This document shows positions 10,540 to 23,105 of a DNA stretch of 64,000 nt, one piece after another. The stretch is from the NCBI GenBank assembly GCA_003415625.1, contig PYIU01000010.1, positions 1,362,501 through 1,426,500 on the forward strand, read 5' to 3'. This stretch comes from Aquanectria penicillioides (lineage: Eukaryota > Ascomycota > Sordariomycetes > Hypocreales > Nectriaceae). Position 1 is the first letter of the stretch. Every line of letters begins with the position of its first letter. A program made the translations under genes and the position numbers. The notes below the pieces were generated by a model. It was given only the letters and a program-made list of their open reading frames with translations. It did not search any database and was not told where the DNA came from.

Positions 10540-13500
10540 AAGTAATGCAAGCTAGTGCTATATAAAGAGAAAGTAATAATAGCTATAGAGTTTTATTATA
10601 CCTTCTATAATTTTTATATACTTTTATTATAGACTTGCCTACTATACTATAATAAGTTTAGCTTAGTTAATCTAAAGTATATTACTTAATTAGAATAGCT
10701 ATTGTATTTAATTTAAAAGGATTTTAGTAGGCCATTTAGGTGTATATAATGTTTTCTATTAGAAAAGGATATATTAGTATATATAGACTGCTTTTAATAA
10801 GTGGCTTATTGCAGTCTTTTTAAATCTAATTATCTTTATAGTAGTTTAGGCTATAAGTATATATTTTTTAATGCTTTAAAGGGCTTTAGCCTAATAGAGG
10901 AAAAACTGATTTTAGTTTATTTCCCTTTTGGGTTTATTACTTAAGTTATAATCCTATAGTTAGAGAAGTAGACTATATCCTATATAAAATATATAAAGGG
11001 TTATATATTTATATTTTTAAATAATATTTAAGGGCTAATAAGAAACATTTTACTATATTTATTAGTAAGAATACTTAAGGATATCTATATATTATAGTAT
11101 AGAAAAGAAAAGCTAATACTATAGGATTTATTAAAGTTATTATTAGTATATAGCTATATTGTAAAGAGAGCTTTAGTCTAATTAAAGACCTACAATCTAT
11201 ACTATATAGATATTTAAATTAATAAGGAAGAAATCTAGTTATGGGGCGAGCCGCAGCATAGCATCCCAAGCTAGGTGTACAATCGGATGCATAGGGATGA
11301 GCTATCTGCCTAAGAGTCTGCTTATACAGCCTAGCTTATACCTCCTACTGAGCGTGCTATATTTAATAAGGAGTCATTAAAGATTAATAATATTATTATT
11401 AAATTGGCTATATTAATAGAGATAAAAGGTATTAAAGATAATATATATTAATAGATATATAATAAATGGATTTAAGATATAGTAGATAGTAATGCAGTTA
11501 TAATATTTATAGATAAGACTATATTATTTAGTATATTTTCTTTAGATATAGTGCCTACTATACTTAAGGCTAATAAGCTATAGTTTGCAGTAAAAACTAT
11601 TAGTATTGCTAATAATAATATTGGCTAATTATAAAAGCAGTAGCTATATATTTATATTAGTTATAGGGATAAATTTATTAATTTAAATAACTTATAGTTT
11701 TTTGCAAAAGCATTTTCAATACTATTCCCTTTTAGAATTAATGGCTTATAATATAGTAAGGAATTTATATTTAGTATGCCTAATACTAGTGCTCTATTAA
11801 ACAATAAGGTTGCTTATTATAGTAAGTTTAAAACTTTTCTATTTACTTAAAATATAAGTTTATATACTTAAATAAAATCCATTTTATAGTAATATAGCGG
11901 TTAATTTATAAATTATTAAGCTTTTTTATTTTTAGTATTTAATACTAAAGTTCAGTCTAAAAACCAACTAATAAGCATGCTTAGTGTACAGCATATAGAT
12001 TTCCCCTATATTAAGGCTATTATTTGCTCTTTAATGCTTAAGTGCATTAATTAAATAAAAAAGGATTTAAAGATAAATAGCAAGATTAATAATTAAAAGA
12101 TCAATAAAGTCTTGCAATATATTTCCCTCTATAGTTATTAGTAACTAATATTTTAAGAGAGCTATTTTAATATAAAGTAAAAGTTAAAGTTATTAATTAT
12201 TTGCTTTAGTATCCTTATAATATAGTTTACTTTAAACTTTAATAATATTATTAATTCTATTAAATTGTATATAGTAGCTTTTAGATAGTATAACTTTACT
12301 AAAGAGATAAAGGCCTTCTTAAAGGAACTAAATAATATATATATTAAGATAAAGCTAGTAGTATTTAATTTTATTAGCTTTATAATTTTTTTCTATTAAA
12401 AGATTATTATATTTTTTAAGCACTATATTAAGGTTAGGCAAAAGTCTATATTTAGTTATATTAATTAATACTTTAGTGCAATAAAGATAAATAAATATAG
12501 TGCTCTATATATCTATAGATTGCTTTAGCTTAAGGGAAATTTAAATTTTAATTTTATAATTTTATATAAAGATTTTAATAGTAGTAATATTACTGTATAT
12601 TATAATTAAATAGTAAAGTATATTAATAGCATTTTTTTTAAGGTTTATTTATACTTTTTTAATTGCTATTAATTAAATTAATAAGCTAATAGCAGTAAAA
12701 GATTTAAATAAAGATAGCTTTAATAAGATTTAAAAGGATTATATAGTATTAATAGATACATTTAGTATTATGCTAAATAAGATATAGCTTAATATATAAT
12801 TTAAAGAGAAAGCCAATTTCTATATAGGGTTAGTTTAGATATATAATTATATAGCTACTTGCATTAAGTATTTTATTGCTAGAGGGAAGGCAAGTGGTAA
12901 GAATAAGCTAGATTAATATTAATTTAATGCTTTATGGCTACTTATCCTTAATATTATATTAATAGCTAATAATATACTTTAATTTTATTAATCTTATAAT
13001 ATAATTAATTAATAAAGTAAAGCTATAGCAATAGGCTTAAGGCATAACTATAATATATTATTTATTAATATATAGAAGAAAATAATAGCTTTTATCTTCT
13101 ATATTATAAATTATACAATTAAGGTTAAAGATTTAATCTAAAAGCAAGCTATAGCTATAGCTAATATTTTACCTATAGTTAATAGCTTAAGTAATAAAAA
13201 TAATAATACTAATATTTAAAATCTAAAGGAGAATAGATTGCAATAATTTTTAATAAAGATTATAAATTAAGTGTTTATTAACTAGCCACTATTATATATA
13301 GAAGTAATTATTAATTTACTTAAGTATTTTAGTAAGTACTTTTATATATTAGATTAAATATATATTAATATCTTTATTTTATATTATTGCATTTTCTAGC
13401 AATAGAACTATCTATAGTAAAGTAATAAATATAATAAAAATAGTAATAAGGGCTATAAGTTAGTATTAGTTAGGGAGAAAGGCAAAAGGCTTTCTATATA
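10540..13500 (+). pseudogene. Helitron C Rep part (DUF6570-like plus HUH nuclease)
   Basis: Rolling-circle replication initiator that would nick and join DNA ends. A single frame (codons at 11,233, 11,701 and 12,499, all in phase) runs from the N-terminal region to the nuclease. An FPF(G)INGP-like start of the Helitron_like_N domain is at ~11,716. The HUH box is at 12,508-12,516, where CAT-x-CAT has become TAT-ATC-TAT, inside ALYIYRLL (ALHxHGLL expected). Many TAG/TAA stand where Q is expected, so it cannot be translated. Residues 11,233-11,350 are almost unmutated and read WGEPQH...VPP-type sequence known from fungal Helitron proteins. The frame changes somewhere between 12.5 and 14.7 kb. 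Confidence 0.8.
11241..11350 (+). other. RIP-spared coding island inside the Helitron C Rep frame
   Basis: A ~110-bp GC-rich patch within otherwise AT-converted coding sequence. It is in phase with the Rep frame and gives a plausible uninterrupted peptide (WGEPQHSIPS... then IPPTERAIF) apart from a few TAG/TAA codons. It is original coding sequence and not a separate insertion. Confidence 0.75.
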
Positions 13501-14249
13501 TAAGGCATATATACATTATAGGGACTTATTGTTTGATCTTTACTTATATAATTATATATCTTTTGTATAGATTTAAAGCAAGTCTGCAGTATTTAATTGC
13601 TAGATAAAGGTGCCTTTTAAGAAAGGGTAGGCACTAGGGTTTAAATAGTTATAGGTACTATAGCTAAGCAATAAACTAGTAGTTATTTATTTTAATAGCT
13701 ATTTGGATATAGAATTTAGTTTTAATTAAGATAAAGAGTTCTATAAAAGGTATATTATTTTAATATAAAATAGTATATTTATTTTATTCTTTTATTAATT
13801 GCTAATTTTATTTTAGAGCTACTATATAGCATTTTGGATTGTTTATACTTTAGAATTTATTTATTAATAGTAATAATAGCAATATTAGTTTTATTTAGGA
13901 ATAAATAAAATAGGCCCTCCTAAAATGCATTAAGAATATTACTAATAATATTTAGCTCTTTAAGCATTCTATAGAGAATGCTAGATATAATATGCAGTAA
14001 TAGTCTAATATAAATAAAGTAAAGGATATAGTTTTTATAGAAATGCTTAATAGAGACAGTAGTGACTTTATTGATGCTAGTCTATTACTATTTGCATTGT
14101 TTTATTAGGTAAGTCTTAACTAATTAATAAATATAGTTAGGAGTGCTTTTAGTGCTATTAAGGTTATATTTAGGTTTAAGCCTTTACTTTAAGTTTTATA
14201 ATAGTTATGCGATTTTTAGTTAAATATTAGTAATTTTAATATTAATTTA

Positions 14250-16216
14250 GCTAATGCAATTAATTTTAACTATAACTAGCAGCCTTAAGTTTAGTCTTTA
14301 TTAAGTAATGCTCTAACTTAAGATTAATTATATAGTATTTAATTGCAATAAAAGAATATATCTTAAGAAATAGAAAATTATATTTAAGGAATTTAAGGTA
14401 TAGGCAATATTTAAAATACTATTAATAAAGCCTTAATAACTTTAGATAATGTTTTTATTGGCTTTAATAAGGATAATATAAAGCTAGTAAAGAGTAGTGT
14501 TTTAGAACTTAATGGCTCTACTATAATATTATGCTTTAGCCTATTAATATCTTTTCTATATATAGGAAAATAGCTTATTAAAAAGTTTACTTTAAATAAA
14601 TAGCAGTAAATTGCATTCCTTTTAATTTATTGCTATTTTAATAATATTAAGTAGGCTAATAGAGAATAAAAACTTAATCTAAAAGAGGCATTTAATTAAC
14701 TTAAGGTACTATAACTATATAAGTTTTTTAGTAGTAAAGGCAGAACTAATAAGTCTAGAGTTATTAAGGCTCTTATAGCACTTTTCTCTACTAAATATAT
14801 ATTATATTATTTACTATTAATAGCTACCTTTAGTATAGTAGCTACTTATATTAATAAAATAACTATTTATACAGTATATTATTTTATAAAAGTTAGGCTA
14901 AATGGTAAGAGTGGTTATAATTGTAATAAATTTAGCTCTTTTAAGCAATATATTAATGCTTTTATGCAAAAAGAGTGGCAAGAAAAATAATTGCTTATAG
15001 TTAATAAAGTTAATATATTAAATAGATAGACTTTATTTACTATTAATAAATAGCTTTACTAACTATAAGGTTCTAAAGAAGATTTTAGTGGCATTTTTAT
15101 TGTTTTATTTTTTAGTGACTTCTATTAGTTTAGGCCTATTTAAGATTAATTAATTTTAGTGTTTAGCTTTAAACTTACCTTAAGTCTTAAGAATATATTT
15201 AAGGTAGAGTAGCGTTATAAATATAATAAAGCTTATGCATTATAGCAAAAGTTTAATATAGTTATTCTCCTTAATAAATAGATATATACTGCTAGCAACC
15301 TTAAGCTATAGCACTTGCTATTATGCATTTAACTTAATGTTTAAAATAAAATAGATATAGATTTTCTTAATTATTGCTACTTTTATAAAGATTTAATAGC
15401 AATAGATTAGGATTTAAGTATTATAATAGTAATACCTTTTAATTATAACTAATAGAACTTAAATATAAAGGCAATAGCAGCATTCTAAAAGCATTAAGGT
15501 TAGCCTTTATAAATATTTATCTTTAAGCATTAGTAGAATAGTAAATATTTAGCTAATAAAGAAGTAGTCTTTATGCTTAAACTTAATAATAATAGCAAAT
15601 ATTTAGTATTTAAAGTTTTTATATTTATATTAGGGATGCTAATTATTATAAATAGGAATATTTATTAAGGGCTTAAGCTAGTTAATAGAGCAAGCTATAT
15701 AGCTATTAAAGTGGTTATTAATTAAAACTATTCTAGCTATTATATTTCCTTAAATATTATTATATATTTTAGACTGCTAGCTAAAATACTACTAAAGTCT
15801 AATACAATATAGGATTTCTAGTTTATTAGTATATTACTAAAGACTATTTTGCTTAATTTAATAAATATAAAGATTAACTATTAGAAAAAGCAGCTATAGC
15901 AATATTATAATATATTTTAAAGAAGGCTGCTCTATATAGCAGGCTTTATATACACTAATTATAAGGTCTAAGGGCATATATTAATAAGGGTAGCCTTAGA
16001 GCTTTATGGCACTAGAACATTAATAGTGGACAGCTAGGCAATCTCTAATATATATAATCTATATAGTGTATATATACAGCTATTGCATTGTCCTTCTTTA
16101 GATAGGATAACCTTACTCTCTAAAGTATAGGTAAATAATTTAATTAATAATACTATTCTATCTATAATAATAAAAGCAAAAGTAAAATTAAAGACTTTAT
16201 ATAAGCGGATAATTTA
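14250..16216 (+). pseudogene. Helitron C PIF1-type DNA helicase region
   Basis: C-terminal SF1 helicase half of RepHel, which would unwind the displaced strand during rolling-circle transposition. Walker A is at 14,730-14,756 (SSKGRTNKS from GGEGxTGKS). Walker B is at 15,081-15,122 (DFSGIFIVLFFSDFY, from FGGIPxVLxxGDFYQF). A downstream helicase block is at 15,252-15,480 with VILLNKQ and an LLN motif. All are in the same frame. The C-terminal QGHxL...YIQLLHCPSLDRITLLSKV block is near 15,960-16,120. Numerous Q-to-stop changes make it non-functional. Confidence 0.87.
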
Positions 16217-16434
16217 AAAGGCAAAGATATCTTTAGCTCTATAGCTACATTTAGTACCTATATATATATAGGTCTAATATAAGTGTATATATATATATAT
16301 AGTTACTATATAGAGTAGCGTTTTAATAGTTAAGTAAGCAATGCTATAGTAAGCTATAGACTGTTTTATAATATATTATATTTATTCTTATCACTAGCCT
16401 CCTAAATTTTTAGATAAAGCCCTTATAATAGCCC

Positions 16435-16448
16435 CTTGCAATAGCAAG
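16435..16448 (+). other. small hairpin near Helitron C right end
   Basis: CTTGC-AATA-GCAAG stem-loop, ~220 bp after the helicase frame ends. Helitrons usually have a short hairpin just before a CTRR 3' end. No clear CTRR follows within a few bases, so this is only a candidate. Confidence 0.3.
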
Positions 16449-16640
16449 CGTTTTATGCAATGCAATATTATATATTATATATATAAAAGACCCTATAAAA
16501 TTTATATAAAAATTATATGCGATTTACATAAAATTAGCAATAGTTTAAGAGCCCGGGTAAAAGAGGGAGGGGGGGGGGTAAGGTAAGATTAACAGTAAAG
16601 TAACCTTTTGGAACTAGACCTTTAGTAGTTCCTTAAGGCA

Positions 16641-17160
16641 TAAAAGTGCAAAACCTTAATAAGCTATTATTTTAAGTTACTATAAAATAAAGAATAGCTA
16701 TATTTAATATATTAGCTTTAATTAATAATATAATAAAGCTATTAGTAATATTTAATAAAAAGGTAAACTTTTATATAGAATTGTTTTAGATTAATAAGTA
16801 TAAGGCTATATATATTAAGTATATACTTTAGAATAGAAACTTAAGTTAATAATAGTAATAATAAAATATATATTAATTTAAATTCCTTAAATAATTAATA
16901 AAAAGAATAGGGTTTAATAAAAAGAGAGTTCTCTTTATTAAGCAATTCTATATTTTTATAAATTGCTATAATAAATTAATAGCTATAAGATTGCAATATA
17001 ATTACAACTTAATATTTATTATAATACAATCTTATAGCTTATCCTTAATTTATTATTTAATTAATTATATAATAAAAATAAAGCATTTAATCTAAAAGCA
17101 AATAGTTATAGCTATAAAGTATCTTTCTATACTAAAAGATAGGATTAAAATATAAGTAGC
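16641..17160. other. RIP-degraded unclassified sequence
   Basis: AT-rich, no supportable gene. Probably the left half of an older element that also includes 17,514-18,309 and was split by the LINE insertion at 18,310. Confidence 0.35.
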
Positions 17161-17165
17161 TAAAG

Positions 17166-17513
17166 CTATATTTATATTTATATCTATATTTATATTTATA
17201 TCTATATTTATATTTATATCTATATTTATATTTATATCTATATTTATATTTATATCTATATTTATATTTATATCTATATTTATATTTATATATTATATTT
17301 ATATTTATATTTATATCTATATTTATATTTATATCTATATTTATATTTATATCTATATTTATATTTATATATTATATTTATATTTATATTTATATCTATA
17401 TTTATATTTATATCTATATTTATATTTATATCTATATTTATATTTATATATTATATTTATATTTATATTTATATTTATATTTATATTTATATTTATATTT
17501 ATATTTATACCTT
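17166..17513. repeat. 18-bp tandem repeat with higher-order structure
   Basis: Unit TATATTTATATTTATATC repeats for ~350 bp. Variant units TATATTATATTTATATT recur at regular intervals, giving a higher-order period of several units and ending in a run of TATATT hexamers. This shows block-wise amplification. Confidence 0.9.
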
Positions 17514-18309
17514 TTTATATTTTAATAGATAGTATTAATAATAATAGTAATACTATTTATATTAATATTAATATTTATATAAATAATATTAATAGTTAAA
17601 AGGGCAATAGATTTATCAAGCAATAAAATAATAATAGCAATATTTATATTAATATTAATATTAATAGTATAAAGGAAAATAAAACTTATTAATTCTTTAT
17701 AAAAATAGCTAATTGCATTTTTATAGATTAAGTACTATTAAAGGTTAAGGTAATTATTTATCTTTTAGAATATTTAATATAGCTTTTATATAATTATTAT
17801 TAAATATATTTTAATATTAATAAGCTATATTAGCTTATATTAAGAAAATAGCTATATCTTTAGGAAATTAGCTAACTTAAAGATAGCAATAATTAATCTA
17901 GCTTTAATATTTATATTAAGAAGTAAAGAAAGAAAGTAATAGCTTTAAATATAGATCTATATTATAAAAAGATCTTTTAAAATATTTATTTATATAACTA
18001 TATTACCTTTATTTATATTTAATGCAAAAAGTTATATTATAGCACTAAAGACTTTAATATTTCTTTTAAGCTTAAATGCCTCTTTTTAAATAAATAAATA
18101 TAATTCTTATATTAATATAAAATGCATTTAATTATATTTATTAAGGGCTATTTTAGCTTAAACTCTATTAATAAAAAGAAATAAAATAAAAAGCAATACT
18201 ATTAAAAGTAAGCTAAAATATATTTTACTATATTTAATATACTATAAAGAGAGAGTTATTATATAATACCTTTATTTTTAAAGCTTAATTAATTAATTAA
18301 TTAATTAAT
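17514..18309. other. RIP-degraded unclassified coding debris
   Basis: AT-rich with long semi-open frames but no recognised motif. It ends in an ATTA microsatellite (18,282-18,312), where the truncated LINE was inserted. Confidence 0.35.
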
Positions 18310-19860
18310 ATTAATTAACAACTTTATTTACTTTAAGTCTATATCCTCCCTAAAAGATATAAGATCTATTTTATCCTTTTTACTATTCTCCTTACTGTTC
18401 TCCTCCTTATCCCTAAGCCCCCCTTACTTTAATTCCCCTCTAGCTCTATTTAAGCTTAAGCTATTGCTTAAAGAGTTATACTAGACTTTAGTCTTTACTA
18501 TTAATATTAGCTAATATAAACCTATATTAAAACCGATTCTATCTATTGCTGCTATTGCTTCTTAGCGCTGCCTATCCTTAAGTAGCTTTAGCTCCTTTAA
18601 TTAAAGAAGGCAATATAGCTATTAAGCTCTTAAAAGCTATAGCTATATAATTAATTATATTAATTAGCTTATAGAGCTAATTAATATTAAAATTTATAAT
18701 TAAAATTATAAATATAATTTAAAAGTATATTTAAATTACTTTTTTTTTTAGCTTAAATAGCTTTAGCTTTTAATTATTAAAGCTTTTTTTTTATAATTTA
18801 TATTAATAATATATTTATAATAAAACTAAATTAAGCTATATTTATTATAGCTATTCCTTTTTATAAAGTTACTATTAGTATATAGATATTAGCTTTTATT
18901 AAATATAATAATAGCTTATATAGCTTATATATATAAATATATACTATATAGCTATTAGCTTTAATATTTATTAATAGTTAGTTTTTTATAGCTATAAAAA
19001 ATAAAAAAAAAAAATTATATATTAGCTTAATTTTAATATAAACTATTCTTTTTATTTTTTATTATTTATATAATATATATAAAATAAAGTAGATTTTATA
19101 TAGCCCCTAAAGTTAATATAGCACTTTTTACCTTAATATAGCTAGCTTAATATTTTAGTATTTATTAATATTAATATAAAATGCTATTTATAAATATATT
19201 AAATATATATTATTATTATTATTATTATTATAATTATAGTTATAATTATTATTATAATTATAGTTATAATTATAGTTATAATTATAGTTATAATTATAGT
19301 GATAATTATAATTATAATTATTATTATTATTATTATAATTATTATTTTTAGCTATATATAATTAATATAAAATAGCAATAAAAATAGTAATTAATATTTA
19401 TATAAATTAAGTATTTTATATAAGCAATACATTAATAAAGTATATACTTAAAGGCAATAAAGAAGCTTTTATAAAGGCATATAAAGAAAAAAGAAAAAAA
19501 AAAAAATAAATATATCTATAAAGATTAAGAAATAATAATAGCAATATTTAAATAGCTATTAGCTGGCATTAGGTTAGTGCTTTACTCTTTATAATAGGCT
19601 TATAATATAGATAATTTAGGCCTATTATAGGCCTTACTTTTATTTTACTTATTAACCCTATAATTAAGTGAATAGAATATTTTAGTAATAGCATTAAATG
19701 AACTTTTAATTTAATGCTCCTTTATAAAGGATTTATATTAGGTTTAATATTATATTAAATAAAGGTTTTTATTTTATTAATATAGTCTTTTCCTTTATTT
19801 ATATAGTATAAAAGCACTATTTACTTTATAGGTCTATAGAGTATTAATAAATAAATAAAT
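18310..19860 (+). mobile_element. 5'-truncated LINE (Tad-like), copy 2
   Basis: About 1.55 kb matching the reverse complement of 51,206-52,770, the 3' part of the full-length LINE, and truncated at its 5' end as incomplete reverse transcripts usually are. The 3' end reads AAAGCACT...CTATAGAGTATTA followed by an AAAT tail (19,846-19,860). AATATTAAT-type sequence on both sides is a possible short target duplication, but it lies in ATTA simple repeats. The first 300 bp (18,330-18,620) are less RIP-mutated than the full-length copy. It lacks the RT region. Confidence 0.85.
19201..19345. repeat. (TTA)n and (TTATAA)n microsatellite within LINE 3' region
   Basis: Compound trinucleotide and hexanucleotide array. 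The equivalent place in the full-length LINE holds a pure (AAT)n array at 51,742-51,865, so the microsatellite is a LINE 3'-UTR component that evolves separately in each copy. Confidence 0.85.
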
Positions 19861-20779
19861 ATTAATATTTAAAGAATTTTTTATAGTAGTAGTTTAATAC
19901 TTTAGCCTTTTTATATTATAGTATTATGTATATTTAAGTTATTATTAGGCAATATAAATATAATTATTACTTAAAATAAATAAAAATAAAATATATTAAA
20001 ATAGATTTTCTTTTTTATAAATAATATTTAAGTATTAAAGCAATTAGCCTAAAATACTTAAAAAAATATATAGTAATAGGCATTTATATTAAAGGATATT
20101 AAAATAGCTATAAATAGTAATAAATTATATAAAAGAGATAAAGATTACTATAATAAAAATAATAGTAATAGCAATAATAATATTAATAGATTTTAAAATA
20201 ATAACTTTAGTTAAATTATATATTTTATTAATATTATTTAGGTAATAGCTAATAGCAATTAAATTATAATAGAATTAAAGGAGTTAGCTTTAATGCTTTA
20301 TAATTTTATTAGGCTTTAAAGTATAATAAAAAGGGAAAAGAAAAGTAAAGATTTAAGGGAGGGCAAAAAGCAATAAAGAGAAAAAGGGAAGGAATATTTA
20401 ATATTTATAAAAGATAGTAATACTAAGAGTAGCTAAATTTAAGTATTTAATTTAAGTAAAATTATAGCTATTAGGGCTTAATAGTTAAGGCTATTAAAAG
20501 CAATAGAGTATTAAATTTAAAGTATATAAAAAGTAAATAAAAAAAAAAAAAGAAGAAAAAAAGAAAAGAAAAAAGCATTAAAATAGCAATAAAAGCAATA
20601 AAAAAACCAATATTATTATTATTATTATATAGTTCTATAGTTATAATTAAATAAGCATTTATATTTATAATTATAACCTTTAAAATAAATATTATTTTAT
20701 AGTTTATACTTAATAAGCAATAAGCTATTGCCTTTATATTAATCTATTAATATATTTAGCTTATAAAAAGTAATAAGAG
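19861..20779. other. RIP-degraded sequence continuing beyond the LINE insertion
   Basis: AT-rich with purine-rich K/R-type tracts (20,330-20,400) and an A-rich stretch (20,539-20,580). No recognisable gene. Probably the right half of the element split by the LINE. Confidence 0.35.
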
Positions 20780-20782
20780 GAG

Positions 20783-20823
20783 ACGTATAAATCGCTTGCA
20801 GCAAGCTGCCGGCTTTTTATACG
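20783..20823. other. GC-rich stem-loop island
   Basis: A perfect 9-bp inverted repeat ACGTATAAA/TTTATACGT encloses a GC-rich loop with a nested GCTTGC/GCAAGC hairpin and a GCCGGC palindrome. It stands alone in very AT-rich DNA and is followed by a CTCTTTAAAGAACTTG sequence resembling the end of the 23,185-23,488 repeat. It may be a transposon terminus. Function unknown. Confidence 0.65.
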
Positions 20824-20867
20824 TTTCTACAGCTCTTTAAAGAACTTGCTTTAAAGGCATTTAAAAT

Positions 20868-20998
20868 GGATTTAAAAGAGGGATTAAATTTAAAAGAAAA
20901 AATAAATTTAAAAGAAAGAATAGATTTAATAAAAGAAATAGATTTAAATGAAAGAATAGATTTAATAGATTTAATAAATTTAATAAATATAATAGATT
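20868..20998. repeat. imperfect ATAGATTTAAAAGAAAG tandem tract
   Basis: Imperfect 12-18-bp repeats of (A/G)ATTTAAAAGAA and GATTTAATA units. Confidence 0.75.
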
Positions 20999-22160
20999 TA
21001 GTTTTAAAATTTTAATTTAAAAATCTTTAATACTTTATATTTTATTATAGTATTAATATTTAAATTAATATATATAAAAATAGCTTAATAAATATATATA
21101 TATATAATAAATTAAGTATTTAATATATATTTAAATAAATCTTAAAGTAATATTTATATATATATATATATATATTAAAATAATAAAAGTATTTTAAAAA
21201 TACTATTATATATAACTTAAAGAGTAATTATTTAAATCTTATTAAATAAAAATATAATTTAATATTAATTTAAAAAATATATATTAATTTTATTACAATA
21301 TTAAAGAGTTTTTATATAAATATTATTATATTTTTTTTATATAATATAAAAATATTATTTATTTTTTAAATATATAAAATATTAATAAATAAATATATTA
21401 TACTATTTATTATTATATAATAGTTATAGCTTTTATAATTTAAATAAAGTAATAATAAACTTTAAAATATATATATAGAATAAATATACTATTTATATAT
21501 ATTTAAAAGTTATTATTTAAATTATTTATACTTATATATATATATTTAAATATATTAAAGTATTTCAATATATATTGTATAATATATATATATATATATA
21601 TACTATAAAGGAAATAAATATAGATTTTAATTAATAAAGATATTAATTAAATAGTATTATTTATATAATACTATATTAAATATATAAATATATAATAGAC
21701 TTTTAAGTTTTTAATTAAATGTATAGTATTTAAATATATTCTATTATAAAATAGAAATATATATATAATAGATATATATATAAAATAAAATATATATAAA
21801 ATAAAATATATATATAATAAAGATATATATAAAATATATATATATATTAAAATATATAAATAAATTTTAAAAGATTATATATATATTGCTTTTTATATTT
21901 TAATAGTATATATAAAATCCTTTATATATAGCTATTTATATAATATAATACCTAATATAAGCCTTATATTATATATTATTATATATAGAATTAAATAGAC
22001 TATATATTAAATACTATAATAGAAAATTCAATATTATATAAATAGTATTATAAAATATAATATATATTAAAAAAGTTTAATAAAATGAATAAATTATATA
22101 AAGTATTTAAATTAAATAATAAATATATTAAATAAATAATAATATACTAAAGGATTTTAA
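20999..22160. other. almost pure A/T sequence, nothing seen
   Basis: More than 1 kb of TA-dominated sequence including several (TA)n runs. It is too degenerate to classify. Confidence 0.5.
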
Positions 22161-22161
22161 T

Positions 22162-22179
22162 CCCCCCCCCCCCCCCCCC
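22162..22179. repeat. C18 homopolymer
   Basis: Eighteen consecutive C in AT-rich DNA, flanked by ATTTTAAT and TTTAAAAA. A C9-10 tract occurs at about 46,345 before the sister copy of the GC segment, and a G10 tract at 16,569. Confidence 0.95.
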
Positions 22180-22235
22180 TTTAAAAATAGTTTTATTAAT
22201 ATATATATATATATATTAATATATTTACTTTAAAT

Positions 22236-22385
22236 AATAAAATAGTAAAATAGTAAAATAGTAAAATAGTAAAATAGTAAAATAGTAAAATAGTAAAATA
22301 GTAAAATAGTAAAATAGTAAAATAGTAAAATAGTAAAATAATAAAATAGTAAAATAGTTAAATAGTTAAATAGTTAAATAGTAAA
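22236..22385. repeat. 8-bp AAAATAGT tandem array
   Basis: About 17-18 near-identical units, grading into AAATAGTT and then into the 12-bp array. Confidence 0.95.
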
Positions 22386-22389
22386 ATAA

Positions 22390-23105
22390 TAAAAAATAAA
22401 TATAATAGCTAATATAAGTCTTAATATAATAGCTAATATAATAGCTAATATAATGGTAAAAATAATAGTTAATATAATAGCAAATAAAATAGTAAATATA
22501 CTAGCTAATATACAAGTAAATAAAATAGCATTAAATATAGCAAATAAAGTAGCTAATAAAATAGTAAGTAAAATAGCTAATAAAATAGCTAAAAATACAA
22601 TAAATAAAATAGTAAATAAAATAGCTAATAAAATAGCTAATATAATAGCTAAAAATACAATAAATAAAATAGCATTAAATATAGCTAATAAAGTAGCTAA
22701 TAAAATAGCTAGTAAAATAGCTAATATAATAGATAGTAAAATAGCTAATAAAGAAGCTAATAAAATAGCTAATAGATAAAATAGCATTAAATATAGCTAA
22801 TAAAGTAGCTAATAAAATAGCAAGTAAAATAGCTAATAAAATAGCTAATAAAATAGCTAATAAAGAAGCTAATAAAATAGCTAATAGAATAGCTAATAAA
22901 ATAGCTTATAAAGAAGCTAATAAAATAGCTAATATATACCTAAAAATACAATAAATAAAACAATAAGTAAAATAGCTAATAAAATAGCTAATAATATAGC
23001 TAGTAAAATAGCTAATAAAAAAGCTAAAAATACAATAAATAAAATAGCATTAAATATAGCTAATAAAAGAGCTAATAAAATAGCTAATAAAATAACTAAT
23101 AAAAA
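22390..23105. repeat. 12-bp AAAATAGCTAAT minisatellite
   Basis: Roughly 700 bp of AATAGCTAATAA-type units with variants such as AAAAATACAATAAAT and ATAGCATTAAAT. The unit length is a multiple of three and contains no stop in two frames. This creates apparent ORFs on both strands (22,374-22,787 minus, 22,453-22,779 plus) rich in IANK or ILLA repeats; I do not regard them as genes. Confidence 0.9.

Larger units (their letters stand above)
10440..16640 (+). mobile_element. Helitron C (degraded RepHel-type rolling-circle transposon)
   Basis: Contains a DUF6570-like region, a Rep (HUH) region and a PIF1-type helicase region in the order typical of fungal Helitrons. It is the least RIP-damaged of the three Helitrons here. 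The left limit is unknown and could lie as far left as the GC islands at 6.5 or 8.7 kb. On the right, a small CTTGC/GCAAG hairpin (16,435-16,448), a poly-G tract (16,569-16,578) and a TTCCTTAAGGC motif (16,629-16,639) resemble sequences near the ends of the other Helitrons. Exact termini were not proved. Confidence 0.8.

Noticed and set aside
22453..22779. 108-codon plus-strand ORF rich in IANK
   Set aside because: Same minisatellite read on the other strand.
22374..22787. 137-codon minus-strand ORF rich in LLAILLA
   Set aside because: Entirely produced by the 12-bp AAAATAGCTAAT minisatellite; no gene-like feature.
22390..23105. CRISPR-like array
   Set aside because: Contiguous short tandem units without unique spacers in a fungal genome; a minisatellite.
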